DNA of 64,000 bases, taken from the NCBI GenBank assembly GCA_027625915.1, contig JANTQA010000048.1, forward strand, positions 1,922,001 through 1,986,000, read 5' to 3'. The notes below the pieces were generated by a model, which was not told the DNA's origin, made no database searches, and saw nothing but the letters and a program-made list of their open reading frames with translations. Source of the DNA: Anaeramoeba flamelloides. Lineage: Eukaryota > Metamonada > Anaeramoebidae. Each line of letters begins with the position of its first letter. Position 1 is the first letter of the stretch. A program made the translations under genes and the position numbers. This document shows positions 37,442 to 49,327 of this stretch, piece by piece.

Positions 37442-40400
37442 ATGTCTCAATTAACAAGACTAGCTGGAGGAAGAAGTATAACAAACGTTCTTGTTACTCA
37501 TGACAATAAGTTTGTTTTTTTTTTAATAAACCCAATTACTCATCATCAATAAATAAAAAAAAAAAAAAAGAACAAAAAAAGGAAATAATTTTTTTTATTT
37601 TACTGTTAATTTTCTTTTTTCTTTTTTGCAAACTAAAACACAAAACAAAACAAAATAAATGCACATTGAAAAAAAATTAGACGTATAATCCAAGCAATAG
37701 AAGATAGTTTAACCATTTTTAGTCTCAGGTCAGGGAATGTGTTGCAGAGAGAAAAAATACACAATTCATTGATAACTTCTTTATTTTATTTAGATCCCAA
37801 AGGAACAATAATTGTAACAAGTTCATTGGATGGAACAATACGCTTCCACGATTCCTATACATTAAACGAAATTAAAAAACCGATCATCTTAAAGGATCCA
37901 ATCCACAACCTTTGCTTTTTAAATCAAAAAAAGAAGAATTATTTAAAAGACATGGATCTTGGTAATGAAAGTAAAATAAAAGAAGAAGAAGATGACGAAG
38001 AGGACGAAGACGATGATGAAATAGATGATAACAAATTAGGTTTTGTTATTCTCGAGACAAGCAATGGTGAATTGTTAAAATTGTGTAGCTTAAATATCAA
38101 AACAGGAACACTTTTTGAGAAATTTCATTGGAATAATATGACAGGATTTGAAAGCTACTCGAGCATTTATTCAGAGCTTGACGAGCACTATTTAACACGA
38201 AGAAGCGAGTTGATTGTGAGTGCGCAAAAGGAATTTATATATTGGACACTTGATTCGAGGGTCTATTCCTTCAATTTAAAAGGGGAAGGTGTCATAAAGT
38301 TTGGTTATTTCCCGACATTGATAACAACTTTTTCACTCCATCCAACGTTAGATTCAACGTTTGCAGCGGGCTTTATAGATGGAATGATTAGGATCTGTTG
38401 GAAATCTCAGGACGAATTTCTTGAATACCCCTCTTATAATGGAGAAAGCAATTTTCATTTAAGAAGAGATATCGATTTTGAAAATTCGCAATCCCTATTT
38501 GTCAATTCCAATAACACAATTTCAAAGAAGAACAACAATGACGGCGACGGTGATGATGTTGATGATGATGATGATAAGAAGAAGACGACGAACAAAAGCA
38601 GAACATATACGGAAATAAATGCAGAGAAGCTCAAAAAAATCAAAAAGAAAAAATTCACAACGTTAAAAAAAAAAAGAATCAAGCATGTGATGGTAAATTC
38701 AAAGACGATCAGATGGCATCCAACACAAGTACGTTTTGTTTCTTGGGTTTTAGGAGGGCAATATTTAATATCTGGGGGTGAAGAGTCCACACTGGTTATT
38801 ACTCATGTCAATTCTGGAGATCGAAAGTTTTTGCCTCGAATTGGAGAAAAGGCCTTAATTAAGGGATGCTGTTATTCCAATTCAGAAAAGTATTTATTAC
38901 TTAGTGAAGACCTAACCTTATGGGTGATTAATTCTGGTACAAATACGATTCTTAAAAAAATCTCCCAGATGGAAATAATGAAAAAGATTTCCCCATTGTA
39001 CGGAATTGGCTTGATTAACCATAATTCGAATCGTAACATTGGCGGCTTGGTTGTTATAAATAAGTTTCCAAACATTTTACAATTCTTTGATATATATAGA
39101 GGCAAGCCTTCCTTTGATGTTCATGTCTCTTATGAAAATACCTTTATAGATGTCGTTCCCCATTTAGTAAGCAAAGTCGCTTTCAACTTTAATGGCACAG
39201 AAATGATTACAGTGGATGAGAAATGCGAATTGAGCAATACTCTTCACAATAATAAACAACAGAAAAATTCACAAGCAATCCAAAATAATATCAAAGAGCA
39301 TGTCAAAGGCCAAGTAATGAAAAGGGGGAAAAAAAGACACCACAAAAGAAAAATTAACAGGCTTGAACTCAGAAAATTAATTCTTGAGGGGGGGCAAATT
39401 AATGATGATTATGATATCAATTTGAAATTTTGGAAATGGAAGCATGGTAAATTTGTAATGGTCACTAATTTCCATTGGTCGAAAAGCAAAAAAATTACTT
39501 CCGTGTGCTTCCATCCCTTTTTAAAAATTGCTGTAACAACTTGCGTTGATTCCTATTTTAAAATTTGGATTGAAAATTCTCAAAAAGACTTGATTAATAC
39601 AAAAAGCAATAAAAAGAATAATAACCACCAGCAGACTAATAAAAGGAATAAATATTTGAAGAACAAAAATCAAAAAAATCAGATGCCCGGGTGGGTTTGC
39701 CACAGTACTGGGTTTTTTAGACACGAGCCAGCAGTTTCTTCAACGTTTTCCAACGACGGCTCAATTCTTGCAGTCAGTTATCCAACAATAATTACCTTTT
39801 GGAATCCTTACCAAATATTGTTATTAAATAAATTAACCATACCAAGCAAATTAGGCCAAATAAAAAAAATTGAATTCATGAAAAGGCCTTCAAATATTTT
39901 ATTGGCCATCACCCAGAAGGCTCTGATTGTTTGTGACCTCTTGAAAATGGAAATCAAGTGGGCTATTGAATTAAATAATTGTGATTTCTCAGTTGATCCC
40001 TTTTCGAGCCGTTTTGTTCTCTATTCACAAAATTATTTACATTCCTCCAAAATTGTGTTATTTGATGTTTCAAGCCCCAAGCCATTAAAGATTTGGATAA
40101 ATAATAATATTAATCCTCTTTCAGTTTCCTTTGAAATGAACAAAAATATTGATGGCGGCAATGATGGTGGTAAAGATAGCAACCGTGACAACAATAGCAA
40201 TGATTATAAGAAGGGTAATTTGGAAGAAAATAATTATTCAGAGAATTTAATAATCTTAGATATGATAGGCCGACTATTTAGATTATCAATTTCTCAAAAA
40301 AAAATTTCGCAAATTGTCGATAAGAAACAAAAAGATGATAACAACAATGGTGAGGAAGAAATCCAAGAACAAGAAAACGAAATTTCAAATTATGAAAGAA

Positions 40401-40873
40401 TTTTTGGTCAGCAATCTCAAAATTTAAATGAAAATTCATCAAGTGAGAATTCCCAATTAAAGAATGATGACAATGAACAAGACAATAATGAAAATTTGAT
40501 GCTGAATTTGCAATTTTTATCACAAAAAAGAAAGGTTATCCAAGAATTTAGTTCACAATCGCATATCATTCCCTCAACTTCGCAATTGGCAAATAAATTC
40601 TTAGATTTGATGCTCAAAAAAAGATCATCATCTTCAATAGAGAAAAATGTTGATGAATCATTAATGGAGAATTTCGATGATGAAGACGATGATGATGATG
40701 ATTTGTTAAATGAAATTGAAATGGAAGAACAAGAAAATTTAAAAAATAAACAAAATTTTAAAAATAAAAAACAACTTCAAAATCAGCAACAAGAAGTTAA
40801 TTCGTTTGATATTCGCGAAAACCCAGAATATTCAGGTTTTATGAATTTTTTAAAACAAAATAAAAAATTTTAA
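37442..40873 (+). CDS. WDR75: WDR75/Utp17-like WD40 protein of the small-subunit processome
   Basis: Exons 37442-37509 and 37681-40873 around a 171-bp intron (phase 2; DNK restored across the junction); 1086 residues. WDR75 (yeast Nan1/Utp17) belongs to the t-UTP subcomplex needed for pre-rRNA transcription and early 18S processing in the nucleolus. Family signs: the start MSQLTRLAGGRSITNVLVTH, the blade with SSLDGTIRFHD, FSLHPTLDSTFAAGFIDGMIRI, the diagnostic LISGGEESTLVITHVNSG, then KFWKWKHGKFVM, ITSVCFHPFLKIAVTTCVDSYFKIW and FSNDGSILAVSYPTIITFWNP: two WD40 propellers in tandem. Several Asp/Asn/Lys-rich inserts (about residues 120, 300, 530, 650 and the C-terminal 250) make it longer than the human protein (about 830 residues). 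The C-terminal region is acidic and low in complexity. Confidence 0.87.
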
Positions 40874-41057
40874 GAATAACTCTTTTTTCATCCCCTTACC
40901 TTCAATAGATTTATTTTTTTTTTTTTTCTTTATTCTTTTTTTTTATTTTCCATGTCATTTGATCTTTTTTTCTTTTTATTTATTTACAAAATATTGAAAA
41001 GAAAAAATTATTAATAAAATAGATATTAATTAATATTATGATTCATTTTTTATTTTT

Positions 41058-41070
41058 TTGTTTTGTTTTG

Positions 41071-41098
<28 letters not shown>
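41058..41098. repeat. (TTTTG)n pentamer microsatellite
   Basis: About eight units of TTTTG downstream of WDR75. Confidence 0.9.
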
Positions 41099-41102
<4 letters not shown>

Positions 41103-42687
41103 TAAGGTTAAGTTTCCAACTTCTTGATAACAAGAAACAAATTGAAAATTTAAAAATATTCTCAGGATCTAATCTTATGATAGATTATAAATATTTTTTA
41201 TAAATTATTACATGTCATTTGATAATAGAAAATAACAAAATATTTTTTTTTCCGGGATCATTACTCTACTACAACAGGGGAAAAATTAAATATACTTTAT
41301 TGGTGATATTCTCTTCTAACAAATTTTGTATATGTCAAGTTTAAAAAAATTCTGATGGACATGGAAACCCAGAATAAAATATTTTTTTTAGTGAGATCAT
41401 TTTTTTTTTTCCATTTTTTATGTTGAAGTAAAGATTTAAATTCATTTTGTGATTTCTTGACATTATAAAAACTTTTTTACCCCGTTTATTGCACCATTTT
41501 CATCATTATTAGATAAATCAAGTTTTTTGTTGCTGAGATAATTAATATAAAGATTTTTATTTTCTTTTTTGAATAATTCTTACAATCAACCAAAAAAATT
41601 ATTTATTCAGCATACTGAAAACTATTTGTATTGTTTTAAGACGGATAGTTATAACCATTAAAATATTTAAAATAATATATGGTTTTTATTAAGAAATTGT
41701 CGTTTTTGTTTTAAGATAAAATTTGATTTTTCAAATATAAAATATTCATCAAGATATTTATGAGTTAAGTAATTATATCCTCAAAATTCAAAAAAAAATT
41801 TTTTTTATTCTAAAAATGATTTGAATTGTAAAAGGGGTTCTTATGAATTAAGGTCAGACAATTTGTTAAAATAATTTTTCAAAATTGAAAATTATTTTTG
41901 TATGTTTTTTCATTCTTTGAATACCAGAAAACAAATTTTTTCAAAATTTATGGAATATAAAAATTATTTTAATAGATCTCAGATGAAATTTCATTTAGCA
42001 AAATTTTGTTACAATTGTATCAAATATTCATTTATTGAATCACCCAGAACTCAATTAGTTTGATTTGTTGAGATTTTAATTGAAATATTGATAATTAAAA
42101 ATAATAACAAAATAAAAAATTTTTTTCGAAATCAAGACTTTCCAACATAAAACGAAAAATATGTTTTCCCATTTTCAAGAATTAACTTAATTGTTAATAA
42201 AAATCTTATATTATTTTTTTCATTTTTTATATTGAAAGGAGGTATATTTTGAATATCAAAAAATACACTCAAATTAATAAATTGTTTGGATGAGATTAAC
42301 TCATCCATTTTAAAAGTTAAAGGACAGATTACAAAAAAAAAATTTAAGATCTTTTCAAGATTTCTTTTTATTGTTAAAAATCCACCTCCCTAACAGTTAT
42401 TTATTGATTTGATCAACTTTATATTAAGATTTGAAAGGGCCAAATAGTTTGTTTTTTTTTTATTCCTACACTACTTTTAAAAATCCTTAATTTTAATTTA
42501 TTAAACACAAATAACTCAGCTATTAAGCCTGTAGATATATAAGAAAACTATAGATATTACAATAGATTTTTGGATATAAACTAAAATATAAATTTTTTTG
42601 GATTTTGACAATATTAAACATTATAAATGAAGTAATAATCAAATTAATGAATTTTATCTGTATTATGAAACTTTTCAAATTATAGTA

Positions 42688-43165
42688 GTGAAAAAAATAA
42701 CGGACATGAAAAAAAATCCTGGTAAGATTTTTAATTGTGAATATTAGTAAAATTTTTGTGTAATTTCGAATATTTTTAATCAAATCCCTTCTTCATAAAT
42801 AATCAATTTTTTTCAGAAAAAAGTAATAAACCTACGTAAAGAACACTTAAGTTAGGTTTCTTTCAAATAATCCAGTAATTTTCTGATAGCATAAGTAGAT
42901 CAACTTTTTTTGAAAAAAAATCAAGTTATTCTAGATTTAGGAGAGTTTGGATAATGATAATTTTTATTCTTGTTTTTTTGATCGGTTGAATGGTGTTTTG
43001 AACAAGTGTAATTTCATTGATCATCCTTCTAATAAGTGCTTGAGTTATAATTTTAAAAAGTTTGATTCTTATAAAAAGCATATGATTGTAAATAAATGAA
43101 ATTACACAAAATTTTTACTAATATTCACAATAAAAAATCTTGTTAGGGATTTTTTTTTCACCAAC
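42688..43165 (-). mobile_element. C element copy 2
   Basis: 478 bp; TA on the left (42686-42687) and TG on the right. The inverted termini (AAGATTTTTAATTGTGAATA and its complement) extend about 80 bp and are better kept than in copy 1. The interior is reverse-complementary to copy 1. Confidence 0.8.
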
Positions 43166-43785
43166 TGATAAATTCAAAAAACTGTTCAAAAATTTTTCAC
43201 ACTCTTTTTATTCTTGGAGAGCACAAAAAATAGCATTTAATTGAACTCTTCAAGATTCTTATATATCAGTATAAGATCATTTTATTAATGGAAAAAAGGA
43301 AAATAGAAACAAAAAATTGGATAAAAATATTGGTTTGTATTTAAAATTTAGAATTCACAGGAATTTAACATTAAAAAAGGGAAATAAATCAATGAAATAA
43401 AAGATTAAAGTTCTATGGATAGTTGAATTAAAACATATTTTTCTATTTGAAGAATTTGAGAACTTCTGAGGTTTTAGAAAATGTTTTAAAATGAAAAACC
43501 GAATCGCATTTTAGTGGTCTAGTATTTTCACAGACTTCAATCAAATGAAAAAATCTAAAAAAATCATTTTTTTATCTTGTCGTTGGTTCATTGTAAGTCT
43601 TTTTTTTTTTTTATTTTTTATTAATTTTTTCTTTTTACCTTGAATTGGGTTTTTTGTGTTTTCAAAATTTTGAATTAATATTTATTTGTACAACCTTTAG
43701 AAAGAAATATCAAAAGTTTACTCATCTTTCTTTTTGAATTCAAAAAAAAAATCTTTTCTTTTTGTTGCTTCTTAACAAATCTTTG

Positions 43786-43786
<1 letters not shown>

Positions 43787-43830
<44 letters not shown>
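43787..43830. repeat. 44-base poly(T) tract upstream of eS21
   Basis: Uninterrupted run of T ending 64 bases before the eS21 start codon. Long poly(dT) can exclude nucleosomes at promoters; here that is only a possibility. Confidence 0.6.
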
Positions 43831-43835
<5 letters not shown>

Positions 43836-43894
43836 TCAAATAGATTCCAATTTTTTTTACGACTCAAAGTTAAATAAATTAATACATAATTCTT

Positions 43895-44286
43895 ATGCAA
43901 AACGATCAAGGAAAAGTTGTTGAAAAGTTCATTCCACGTAAATGTTCTGCTACACAAAACATCATCCAACCAAAAGACCACTCCAGTGTCCAAATTAATG
44001 TTAGAAAAGTAAATGAAAAAGGTGTCCTTATTGATCAAGAATTTGATGCTTTTATTTTTTGTGGTAAGTGATCTTCTTTTTCTTTTTCTTTTTTGTTTTT
44101 TGTTTTTTTGTTTTTTGAAGCAAAAGTCTTAAAATAAACCTTCTTTTTGTTGTTTTTTTATTATATTAATTAACTAATCATTCTACTAAAAATAAAGGTA
44201 AACTTAGAGCAGAAGGAAAATCCGACCGTGCTTTGAACAGACTTGCATGTGAAAAAAACATTATGAAAGGTGTTTATAAATTTTAA
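43895..44286 (+). CDS. RPS21: 40S ribosomal protein eS21
   Basis: Exons 43895-44063 and 44198-44286 with a 134-bp intron (phase 1; GTAAGT donor); 85 residues, the usual size for eS21. It is a small-subunit protein near the mRNA entry/platform region. The start MQND followed by FIPRKCSATQNIIQPKDH SVQINV is the family signature. Exon 2 continues GKLRAEGKSDRALNRLACEKNI, matching the conserved R-GESD-ALNRLA stretch. The coding exons are G+C-richer than the surroundings. A 44-T run ends 64 bases before the ATG. Splice sites and the stop (TAA) are unambiguous. Confidence 0.93.
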
Positions 44287-45194
44287 ATCTACCAATCTAT
44301 CAATCACAACAAAATTAAAAACAACACCAATCTACCAAGTATTAATCATTGAAAAACATTTATAATAGAATTTTAAAACAAATAAAATACACTTTATTTT
44401 GACTACTAATGTTCTCATAACGTTTTCAAATAAAAGATCTTTTATTAAAGAAAAGAATTTTGATTTTTTTTTATTTAGCTTTTGTTATTTTTTTTTGCAC
44501 ACCACGACAAAATTTAACTATTTGAATCAAAAAATAATACCGAGAATCAATTTATGACTGTTATTCAATTTTTTTTTTTATTTTAAAATCAAATAGTTTA
44601 ATTGTTTTTTTGAAATTTTTCAAGTAAATTGATCTTTATTTCAAATACTTTACATATTTGAAAAGTAAAAATTTTCATTATCATTATTTGAAGATTATAA
44701 TGGATGCCAAACTTTCACAAAAAGATTCAGTAATGTTTTTGAGAAAATATTGAAATAATATCATAGTTAGTTTGTATTTCAATATTTTAGTGGATTGATT
44801 AAAAAAAAGTTTCATTATTTTTCAAATTACCAAACACTTTTTGAAATATTTTCCAAACAATAACAAGATTTTGTCGTAATTATTTTGGAAAAAAGAAACA
44901 GTGAAAAAAAATTTAACACAGTTTTTAATTGAGAACCTTAATAGAACCTGAAAATGTAAATTAAGATCAATGAAAAAAAGAATAAATAAGTAATAAAAGA
45001 AAAAATAAAGTTCATAAGAAAGTATTGGGTATAAATTAATCTCAGCTGTTTCAGACTTACAACGAAATTCTCTTCGATAGAGATTCAATTTTCTCTTTTC
45101 GAAAAAACAGTATTTAATCAAATTCCTTTCTTTCAAAAATCATTTTTTTAATTTTATTCTAAAAAAGTTTTCTTTTTTTTTTTTTTTTGTGGTT
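44287..45194. other. Intergenic region between eS21 and RAD51C
   Basis: 0.9 kb, A/T-rich. The minus-strand frame at 44822-45136 has no recognisable domain. It should contain the 3' end of eS21 and the promoter of RAD51C; I cannot point to specific signals. Confidence 0.6.
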
Positions 45195-48100
45195 ATGTAT
45201 CGCGCTATAGATACCTTTGATCTCTCGAAGCATATCCGAAAGATCTTAAAAAATTCTGGTTTTTATCAGCGGTTGAATTTGCAGGGATACACAACGACAA
45301 AGCTTTCAGAAGGTAGCTTTCCAATACTTTTTTTCTTTTTTTTTTAAAGCTACTAACCATAAATTTGATCCCTTATTTTTTTTGGCTTTTTCCAACAATT
45401 ACTTTTTTGCTCACAGAAACTGAACTAACAATTGAAGAAGCAACACAAGTGCTTGAAGCTGTTTGTAAACCAAAAAAAATTCCCTTTCAAACTGGAACAA
45501 AGCTCCTTCAAAACGAACGAACAAAAATCAAACGAATTTTTACCCTCAGTTCGGGTCTTGATGAAATTTTAAATGGTGGAATTGCCTTGCAGCAAATGAC
45601 GGAAATATGTAAATTGATCTTTTTTATTCCTCTTTTTTTTGTTTTAATCAAACCCAAAATAATCAAGATAAAAAAAATCATGGCATTTTGTTGAATGGAC
45701 AAACTGTATTAAAAAAAAGAAAAAAATTGGTACCCAAGATCAAAAAAAGCAACCAATTGTGTTGTAAAAAATTTTCTCAAAGAATAAACTCATTGTTATT
45801 TTTGAAGTGTTTGTTGGTTTACTTCAAACAAATTAAGTTATTTTCAAAGTGTGAACCAAAATTGAAAACCTTTCAGAAGGATTTAAATTATAATTTTGAG
45901 AATTGTTTTGATTTCTTCTTAAGTTTGTATTTCCTTAATACAATTTTAATTCACTTATTATCAATTTTTTTTTCAAAGACTGTAATACCTTCGATTAGCC
46001 TTTGAAATTGTAGAAAATTTCAGCTGATGATCTTTTTTAAATTCTGAAATATTCTTTCATTTCGGTTTCTTAGTTCATCACTATTACACCCGACATATAC
46101 AATCAAGAACCAAACAACCAAAAAAACAAATAGAGATCACAAATTAAAACCTATTCGATAAAAACTTCAATTGTAACAGAAAAATAGCAAAAGAGTGTGG
46201 TGATTTTTTCCTATTTATTATTCTCATATACAATTCTAAAAAAATGGTGTATTAATTTAGATAGTTTTTTTGGTAAGTTTGTGTTTTTTTCCTTCAGCGT
46301 GATACTTTTCTAGTATGTACACAAGAGAGTGGAAACTTGTCAATAAAATTTAACTTTGTAAATGACAACAAATTCCATTTAATAAACCATTATATTTTGG
46401 GTTTGTTGTTTGTTTTTTCGGTTTTGAAATAATTATTTACGATTTTCAAATTTCCTTTCCTTTTTAAATACAATGGAATTTTAATAACTTTATCAAATAT
46501 TCTAAAAAGTTTTCACTCTCTTGTTTACATACTAGAAAAGTATCACTCTTACAGTCAGTTCCACTTTTAATGTACAAACTTTGAACAACATTTAAGGTAC
46601 AAAAAATTTCAAATTAAGGCACATTTTTTGGAATTTTTTTTATACAAATTATTTTACTAGAATTTAAATTCTGTGCCTTAATTCGAGATTTTTTCTCTTC
46701 CTTAAATTTCGTTCAAAGTTTGTGCCTTAAAAGTGGAACTGACTGTAATGAAAAAAACACAAATTTATCAAAAAAAAATATCTAAATTAATACATCATTT
46801 TTTGCACTTGTTTACAAGTAAAGGATCCTTTTCAAAAATATATCTGTTGTCATTTGAATGTATTTGAGAAAATAAGTAAATATTTTTTTCTTGATAGGGT
46901 GATATTTATAGCACCCAGAAAGAAAAATATCTTTCTAATTTTTGAAACACTGGGTCTAATTCCATGAGTTATTTTTCATTGAAATGATGAGGATCTTTAG
47001 GAAAAAAAATGGTAAACAATAATCAAGATAAATATCCCAAGAAAATTGGTAATTTTTTCTCTTTTTTTTAACTTTGATTTCAAAAAAAAAAAAAAAACTA
47101 AACTATTAATTAAAAATTCATTTTTTTACAGTTATCATTTTCTTATGGGCTAGGCTAAAAAATGATAAAAAAAATAGCATATCTACAAAGATGATTTAAT
47201 TGACCTATACTTTAGATCAACTTCTTGCCACTTGCGTACTCTTTCAATTTTGGATATTTTCAAATTATAAATTGTTATTTTTTGTTATTCAAAATAACTT
47301 TTTAGGATGACGAGAGAGTTTCTAATTATTAAAATTAGAAAAGTTGTGGGATAAATCAAATTAGTAAATTTTATGTAGATCAAGTATAGCAGATTATACT
47401 AATTTTCGAAAAAAGTGAAAATTAAAAGAGTTTTTTAATCACCTGACGCATCCAATTTGAATGTTTTTAATAAACTATAATAATAAAAAAATACCAGTTG
47501 AAAATTCCTACATCAAATTGATAAATTTGTTTGAGTTTGGTAATTTTAAAGGTGATTTCGGAAATTCGGTATGAGAAAAAATTTTTCACAATTATTAAAA
47601 AAAATTTTAGAATTTTTTACTTTTTTTGTTTATTTATTTTCCAAAACAAAATTGGAAATATATATTTTTTGTTTTATGTTTTTTTTTTGCATTTTAGTTT
47701 GATTATTGGTATTAACTAACCCGTTTCAAATAATAAATCTTGAAATTTTGTACATTTTTCCAAAATAAGCTGATTATAATTCTCTCTCGATGGTATTTTA
47801 AATGTCACCTATCAAGAGAATTATAATCAAAATATTTTTTTTTCGAATTCACCAAAATAACACCAGTTATTTATTTATAGAATTGGTTTAGGAAGTAAAA
47901 TTCCTTTTTATTGCTTTATACTGATAAATTCAAAAATTTTTACAAAAATTTTTCTTTCATCAAGATTTATTGTTAAGGATTTAGTGTTAAAAAAAACTTT
48001 ATATCTCTATTCTCGGACGAAAATGGTGAATGAAAAGATTGTTAGACATTACCTATAATGTGTATGTGACACTTTAATACAAGTTATGATTTTTTTTTTT

Positions 48101-49327
48101 TTTTCAAATAAATGTACAAGAAATAATACCTTTTCATAAAGTAACTGTAGAAATTTCTCGTTTTGTTTTTAATAAATCTAACAAAAAAAGAAAAGAAAAA
48201 CACGAACAAATACTTTGTTCTAAAGTGTATTTTCTAAATTAATTTAATAAATTTTCTTATTTTTTGTAAATTATTTGATTTATATATTTTTTGCTTCGAC
48301 GATTAAAGCGGGAACGCCCGGTATTGGGAAAACAAATTTATGTATACAATTGTGTTTGACTGTACAATTACCAGATTTTTTTGGGGGTGTTGGTGGCAAG
48401 GCAATTTATGTGGATACTGAGGGTTCCTTTTCAAAAAAAAGATGCAATGAAATTTCTCAAGGGGTTATCGAAAAGGCAAAAGAATTGTTTGAAAAATGTA
48501 AAAAAGAAAATAATTCAAAGCATAATGTTTTTTCAATTCAAAATAAGCAGAAAATATCAGACGAAAATAGCTCAATCCAAGATGGTGTTTTAGATCGTAT
48601 AATACCTGAAAATACACATGTAGAAAATCAAATAACCAAAAAAATCACACAAAAAATAAGAGAAGAAACAGAAAAAGACGAAAACAATACAAAAGAAATT
48701 GAAATGGAAATCGAAAACAAAAAGGGAAATGATGATGAGAATGAAAAAGAAAAAGAAAATGAAAATGAAAAAAAAGGGGGTGAAAATTTTAATATTTTAG
48801 ATCTACAAAATATTAATAATTTGGATGAAAGGGAAATTTTTATAAATAATTTAGATCCAGAATCATTTTCAAATAATATCTATTATTATCGTATTCTAAA
48901 TATTTATGAGCAACTTTCCTTAAATAACTCACTAAAAAAAATATTAACAAAAGACCCTCAAATTAAAATCATAGTTATTGATTCTGTATCCTTCTTTTTG
49001 AGACAAAGCTTCGGAGATACCAATTGGAACAAGTATCCAATTGTTTCTACTTATGCACAAAATTTATTGAAAATGGCAAATACTTTTAATGTTGCAGTTG
49101 TGGTTGTGAACCATTTAACAACAACCATTAAAAATGATCAGTCAGAATTGATACCTAGCCTTGGCAAATCCTGGTCTCAATACCCTTCAGAAAAAGTATT
49201 ATTATTTGAACAGCACGATTATTTCTCATCAAATTCAAAAAAAAATAGAATTGCTTATCTTTCAAAAAGTTCAATTAAAAAAAAATCATCATGCCAATTT
49301 CAAGTTTCTTTAAATGGTGTTGATTGA
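45195..49327 (+). CDS. RAD51C: RAD51C-like RecA-family recombinase
   Basis: Exons 45195-45312, 45417-45608 and 48309-49327; introns of 104 and 2700 bp; 442 residues. RAD51 paralogues load RAD51 and resolve recombination intermediates in homologous repair. Seen here: the N-terminal helix-hairpin domain (KHIRKILKNSGF... TTKLSE), the linker LSSGLDEILNGGIALQQMTEI, Walker A GTPGIGKT (105-112, split from TEI by the big intron), QLPDFFGGVGGKAIYVDTEGSF, Walker B IIVIDS (324-329) and VVVVNHLTT. The VQLPDFFGGVGGKAIYVDTEGSF block is closest to RAD51C among the paralogues. About 100 extra residues, mostly Glu/Lys/Asn, sit between DTEGSF and IYYYRI; human RAD51C has about 50 residues there in total. I see no C-terminal nuclear localisation sequence like the human one. 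The stop is TGA. Confidence 0.9.
46240..46803. mobile_element. I element: long palindromic transposon with nested L
   Basis: Inverted arms of at least 130 bp: TGTATTAATTTAGATA at the left end and its complement at the right, then GATACTTTTCTAGTATGTA and AAATTCCATT inward. The right arm is interrupted by L copy 4. Without L the element is about 370 bp. No target duplication was settled. Confidence 0.72.
46552..46745. mobile_element. L element copy 4, nested in I
   Basis: 194 bp flanked by TA (46550-46551 and 46746-46747). Both termini are the full CAGTCAGTTCCACTTTTAA. The opposite arm of I shows the same site without the insertion. Confidence 0.9.
47772..47828. repeat. Perfect 14-bp hairpin in the RAD51C intron
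   Basis: GATTATAATTCTCT at 47772-47785 and its exact complement at 47815-47828, with a 29-base loop. Could be a remnant of a small element. Confidence 0.6.

Larger units (their letters stand above)
40874..43894. other. Intergenic region between WDR75 and eS21
   Basis: Holds a TTTTG pentamer array (about 41058-41098), the C element copy 2 (42688-43165) and a 44-T run (43787-43830). The minus-strand frame at 42523-42783 partly overlaps the C element and is not supported. The rest is A/T-rich without a visible gene. Confidence 0.7.
45609..48308 (+). other. 2.7 kb intron of RAD51C
   Basis: Splits the codon just before the Walker A motif (phase 1). It contains the I palindrome (about 46240-46803) with L copy 4 nested in it, and a 14-bp perfect hairpin at 47772-47828. 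Frames at 45688-46005 and 47531-47719 show no domain. Confidence 0.8.

Noticed and set aside
45195-45420. Apparent frame problem between RAD51C exons 1 and 2
   Set aside because: On recounting, exon 1 ends at 45312 and the frame continues KLSE/ETELTIEEA without a shift.
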